DNA from: Paralichthys olivaceus
Lineage: Eukaryota; Chordata; Actinopteri; Pleuronectiformes; Paralichthyidae
DNA length: 64,000 bases
Direction of reading: 5' to 3'
NCBI RefSeq assembly: GCF_024713975.1
Contig: NC_091094.1
Span: 10,153,001 to 10,217,000 of the forward strand
In this document: in pieces, positions 59,444 through 64,000 of the stretch
Numbering within the stretch: position 1 is the stretch's first letter
How the letters are laid out: every line of letters starts with the position of its first letter
Position numbers and translations under genes: made by a program
Notes under the pieces: model-generated
The model's database searches: none
Told to the model about the DNA's origin: nothing
The model's input: only the letters and a program-made list of their open reading frames with translations

Positions 59444-61691
59444 GTAAGTTCAGACAGCTGGAGACAAACACAATGAACTACTTTAAATTTGGTTCCAGCA
59501 TATTATGCATCCCTCTTGATCTTTTACATAAAAAAATGTTTTATCCCAGATTCCAACACATACCTGCACATAACACATATCCATTCCTTTCCCTTACATA
59601 CCTAACCCATTTATTATCACAATACTAATGTCCTCAGTAAAATATCTTCATTCACTCTATTTAGAGTTTATCTTGCCATGTTTATGTTTATTGAAAATTC
59701 AGTTTTGATTGTTTACCAATTTAAAGATGAGGTTTGTCAAATTTTGACTTTTGTTGAGCAGAATCATTCATATTATATCAGGAAGTATTTATGTATTTTT
59801 AACACTTCGTACTTCATCGGATACTTGGGCAGTGAAGATACAGTACAGACTGTAGGTTGCTGTGGACCTCTTATGCAGACTTTATACTCATACAGCTTTG
59901 AAACGCTCTCTTCCACACCTTTCCAACATCGGATATAGGAGGTCTGTGTCTGACCATCTCTGTGACTTTCAACTACAGACGTTTCGACAGTCACATCCAC
60001 TTCACTCAGTGACTGGTTATCTGTGTGAATGTGATAAAGGAGTAAATGATTGGACTTTTTTAATTTGCTCCAAAACTATTTGTGGCGCATGTGAACAACC
60101 AAATGCAACAATATGGTCTTCCTTTATTCCTGCTTTCAGGCTGTTTTCATAAAAACTTAATTTCTGGTGCAGTCTGACATCATGTCTTTAAAACTAGTTC
60201 TGAGAGACCACGAAGTTGCCTTTTACAACATATTGTCTCATATTTCAGTTGATTTAGTACTTTCGAAAATGTTCAGTGTTGAACTTTCTGATTTCTAGGA
60301 TTTCCATAAATGCAGCTGTTCTGAGACCAGTTTAGACCAGACACTTCAGTATGTGTCTACAATAACAACCAACAGTTTGGCGGTAATGAACAACACACTG
60401 ATGATTTACATATTACGTCTTAGTGTTGATTATAGTGCAGCCAAAATGTAAACCATGAAAATCTCTCATAAAGACTTCAAAATGTTGTGTGAGGGTCATT
60501 TAGTTGTTTGTTCTATTTTGTATGTTCAAACAAATGTACACAGAATACTGTACGTATGAAAGTACTCACTTCAGCGCAAAAAAGACTAATTGATTCATTA
60601 TGTACACATATTTCCATGCCTGTGTGCCAGCTTGGCTGAAAAACAAACATAAAGAGGCACGTGCACAGATGCCCTTCAGTATTTCATGCTGCCAGTGTGA
60701 CTGGCTTATTTCCTCGTGCATTTCCTTCATTTGAAGTCTGCAGTGTAGCCCGAAGCTACATTCTTATCTCACATGCAGAGCTAAAACATGCCTACTTTAT
60801 TCTATCTACACTTTGATACAGAGGAAGTTTTATTTCTACAAGTACTCGTTACTGGTGCTAAGTTACTCCTTATATTCATGTATGAAATGATTTTAGATTA
60901 TTGATTTATTGTCCCATACAATCTCATCTGATCGTCTCTTTTTAGGGATTTGTAAGTTAATAATAGATTGTTCTTATTCCTAATGTCACTGTAGCACATG
61001 TGAAACTGCACTATCCTTAATCATACGGTTTTTATTACATTTGACAACTAAAAGGTTGGGGTAATATCATGTGGGTTAATAAATGCCAAACTCAGTTAAA
61101 TTTGAAAAATATTCCGATGGAAATCAAACCTTCCGGACAACAAAGTCCATTAAGGGGCAGCATCTCCTCGATTTTCATGGCAGTAATTTAATCAAACATC
61201 ATTCTCTGTTTGTTTTTTGAAGAGTCTGTTTCACTCACTACTGTGTTAATGTGTCCAGGGAGAAAGAGTAGTTAATATACTGTCAAACAACTTTCTCCGG
61301 ATCCATTAAAGATAATATAACTTCTCAAACAAGAACATTTGAATGAATATACAGTTTCAAAAACATGGGTTGAAGAAGTTGTACACTTTTTTACTTGATG
61401 ATTGGTGATTCAGCCCATTTCTTTGGGTTTACTTCAGCTCTCTTCAAGCTGAATGTAATGCCAGAGTTAGATCTGATAGAGATAGAGCATGGTTACAACC
61501 ACTAAAGCTAGCTCAACACGCACTCGGTACACTAACATGCAAATCCGATACAGAGCTGCTGAGAACTGAGAACGATACTTGCCGTATCAACAAGCGCAGT
61601 GAAAGCATTATAAGTGATAAAAATTAATTGATGGTTTGATGTGCCATGGCAAAGTGTATTTTGTCCACATAATAATACAAAAGCATGTATT

Positions 61692-61694
<3 letters not shown>

Positions 61695-61728
<34 letters not shown>
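61695..61728. repeat. (AC)n microsatellite, 17 units
   Basis: Uninterrupted AC run in the last visible poc1a intron. Confidence 0.95.
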
Positions 61729-61731
<3 letters not shown>

Positions 61732-61866
61732 ACATACTTACAAACAAACACACACACTCAGGGTTTCAGAGGCTAAGTGGGAAACCTCAAGGAAAAGTTT
61801 CAATTTCAACCTCTTTGACATCTAGAGTTCTACTTACATCAGCAAGGACAGAGCCAAGGTCCTCAT

Positions 61867-61882
61867 ACACACACACACACAC

Positions 61883-61922
<40 letters not shown>
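61867..61922. repeat. Interrupted (AC)n microsatellite
   Basis: AC repeats are interrupted by ATAC units, about 140 bp right of the previous microsatellite. Confidence 0.9.
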
Positions 61923-61925
<3 letters not shown>

Positions 61926-64000
61926 CACACACTCATCCTGTCTCTCCTTTCTGTTATTGATCGCGCTGTTAGAAGTATGCATCCACCCGCTGCCTTTCCT
62001 GATCACTTTATCGGAGATCCAGACAAGCCCCATAATGACTCATAATCAAGTAATTTAGGGTGGTGTGATATTAAACTGGCACTGAATCTTAATTTCTCTC
62101 AACTCCTTCAGGTTAGTTTAAGCCTCGAAAACGTCTGACTTATCAGCAAATCTTAAAGACCATAGTACATGGTGCAGAGGATTAATCAATATATAAACAA
62201 AAGATGAATTTGATTGATGTGGATGGAAATTCCTCTTCGTCAGACTCATGAATTGTTGTGGTTGTTGAAGCTGCATAACAGCAGTAAAATGTTGCGTATA
62301 CATCTACTAAGAAATTACAACATTTTCTCGCAGAAAACAGAAGTAGATATTCCTCATTACGTTCAAAAACAAAATCATTTGCATCAGAAATCGTCATCAG
62401 TTTTTTGGAAGCATGTGTTGAAACAGCATCAACTACGTGATTATGTCTAGCATCTACTTATGATGTACTTGTTTTCTTAAAGCCGTCTGTGGAGCCTGTG
62501 GGTTTCGTCTTTTTCTCGCTGCTGTGATACAGGATTGTAAATGGATTTTATTAGCTCCTGCACTTGACAGCGTTTATTACAGCCTTGCCTCAAAGGGTGA
62601 TTATCAAAGGGGCAACTGAACCATGTGGAGAGAGATGATGAATGCAATGTATGAAACGTATTCTCTTATTCTGAGAACTACCGTTCTTGTAAAAACCCCA
62701 CTGAACCCTAACAGCAGTCTGAACCTTCAATACTAATGGAAAAAAACCAGCACTTTACATCTGCCGTCGTCGGCTGTCTGTCTTCTAAAAAAGATATGCA
62801 TGGATGAGACATGTGCTCCAGATATATTTTTACTGTATTTGATGTTTTTGAGTTTCACCCTAAGCACCAAATAATCACATTCAATGTTTTTGGCAGAGCA
62901 GATTCAGAAACCAATATTCTTTAAAGCCTGCCAGACAGAGAATGTTACTACCAAAGATAAAATTGCTATTAAATTGCTGCCATATTCAAGGCTATATCGT
63001 AGAAATATAGTCCTCCAGAGTCCTTGTATGTCTACTACTGTAAATAAATGAGAACACACTCAGACAGGTATAAATGAAAATGAAACATTAAAAGGAAATT
63101 ATGCTTCTGTAAATGGGGAAACAAAGTTCTTTGAACCGAGCCACAAAATCCCCATTTCTGTATTTAGACAACAGGGGGCGTTCCTGCTTGTTTGCAAGAA
63201 AGGCTGATGGAACCAGATGTGCCTCTCAGCTTCTTCCTCTGGTTCTGCTGGCTGCTCTCCCTCTTCTTGATTCTCGCCCCTGAGCTACACCATGATAGTA
63301 ATAAAACATAAAAAACATCGAAAAAACATTTTATTTTGCCAACTTCGTATAATAATATTTTTCTTGTTTTCCGTCGAAATTACATGTCTTCTTCAGTATA
63401 ATTTACTCGTTCCACTTTTCCATTACAGCTACACCACAGTAATAAGTAATTCTTAACGTCAGAGATATAATGGAGAAATATTGCCAATATTCTTCCTATC
63501 TAAATTAGCAAAACACAGTGTTGCTCCTTGTATCACTTGTGGTGTAGTGTTTATTACTTTTACTTATTGACGTTACTTTCCACAATGTTACAGATACAGA
63601 CTATTTAAATTTAAAAGGCTTATTGTTACTTTCTACATTAGAACAGTAACTCATAGTACCCTCAGGCTATAGACGCTCTGGATATTTCACACCATATTTC
63701 ATGTTTGGTCAGCTAGCCCTGTTTTTAGTGTTGTTGGCAATATGTGTTCATGAATTTGGAGGTTCATTTGGTGTCTAACTTCAGATATTAACAATATTTC
63801 TCCTGATTCAATTACTTACTGTCAGTAAATGTGCCCATGTGGGTTTTCTGTAGGTTGATCAATTCTTTCATGGCGACATCATTTCTTAAATACATCATCT
63901 CATTCTGGCAGATGTTTTTTTCTTTCTGAGATGGATATTTTTTGCAATGTTGAAGTTACACTTAACAGTTTAATTAATCAGTTTTTTGTGGATTTTGTTT

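Larger units (their letters stand above)
59444..64000 (+). other. poc1a: poc1a intron 9, to the edge of the window
   Basis: After the exon 9 donor (GTAAGT at 59444) I find no further poc1a exon, in particular nothing encoding the conserved C-terminal coiled coil. The stretch is AT-rich and contains CA microsatellites. The remaining exons are presumably beyond 64000. Confidence 0.55.

Noticed and set aside
61641-62045. A Thr/His-rich 134-codon open frame
   Set aside because: It is made of CA microsatellites translated as a His-Thr repeat.
1-64000. CRISPR arrays, operons or bacterial-type mobile elements
   Set aside because: The window is clearly vertebrate nuclear DNA with spliced genes. No evenly spaced direct repeats with unique spacers were seen.

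Overview
The window is genomic DNA from a ray-finned fish (teleost). The genes are split by GT-AG introns, long AT-rich non-coding stretches separate them, CA/TG microsatellites are common, and several diverged teleost-type tRNA-derived SINEs and MITEs are present. No species-specific marker was found; the modest intron sizes suggest a percomorph-like fish, but that is a guess.

Layout from left to right. (1) 1-12.2 kb: minus-strand first exon of a laminin-binding integrin alpha chain, best matched to itga7, at 12004-12221. Everything to its left reads as its long first intron. (2) 12.3-15.8 kb: no convincing gene. (3) 16.26-28.3 kb: two tandem minus-strand Shisa/scotin-type genes, a 221-aa shisa5-like protein and a 266-aa shisa5. 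Each has five coding exons with the same phase pattern (1,2,1,1) and a 67-nt first coding exon. (4) 31.0-36.7 kb: complete plus-strand alas1 (626 aa), with a TATA box and palindromic TCTCGCGAGA in its promoter. (5) 36.8-47.6 kb: intergenic DNA holding a TTAA-flanked fold-back MITE, SINE copies and a long perfect hairpin. (6) 48.1 kb to the right edge: plus-strand poc1a, nine coding exons giving residues 1-340 (all seven WD40 repeats). Its C-terminal exons lie outside. Inside poc1a intron 1, on the opposite strand, is a complete uninterrupted b9d2 reading frame (175 aa).

Functional themes. shisa5, alas1 and poc1a are all on human 3p21, so the gene set is consistent with conserved synteny. poc1a (centriole) and b9d2 (ciliary transition zone) are both cilium genes, and X-box-like RFX motifs lie upstream of b9d2 and in a poc1a intron. 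The two Shisa genes look like a tandem duplication; the shisa5-like copy has IRF/ISRE-like motifs upstream. alas1 carries all three heme-regulatory CP motifs and a tandem array of nuclear-receptor half-sites upstream of its TATA box. I found no wholly new gene system. The strongest leads are the nested intronless b9d2, the Shisa duplication with its interferon-type promoter motifs, the alas1 upstream repeat and the fold-back MITE. Exon borders were read by eye from splice signals and reading-frame continuity; no alignment was run.
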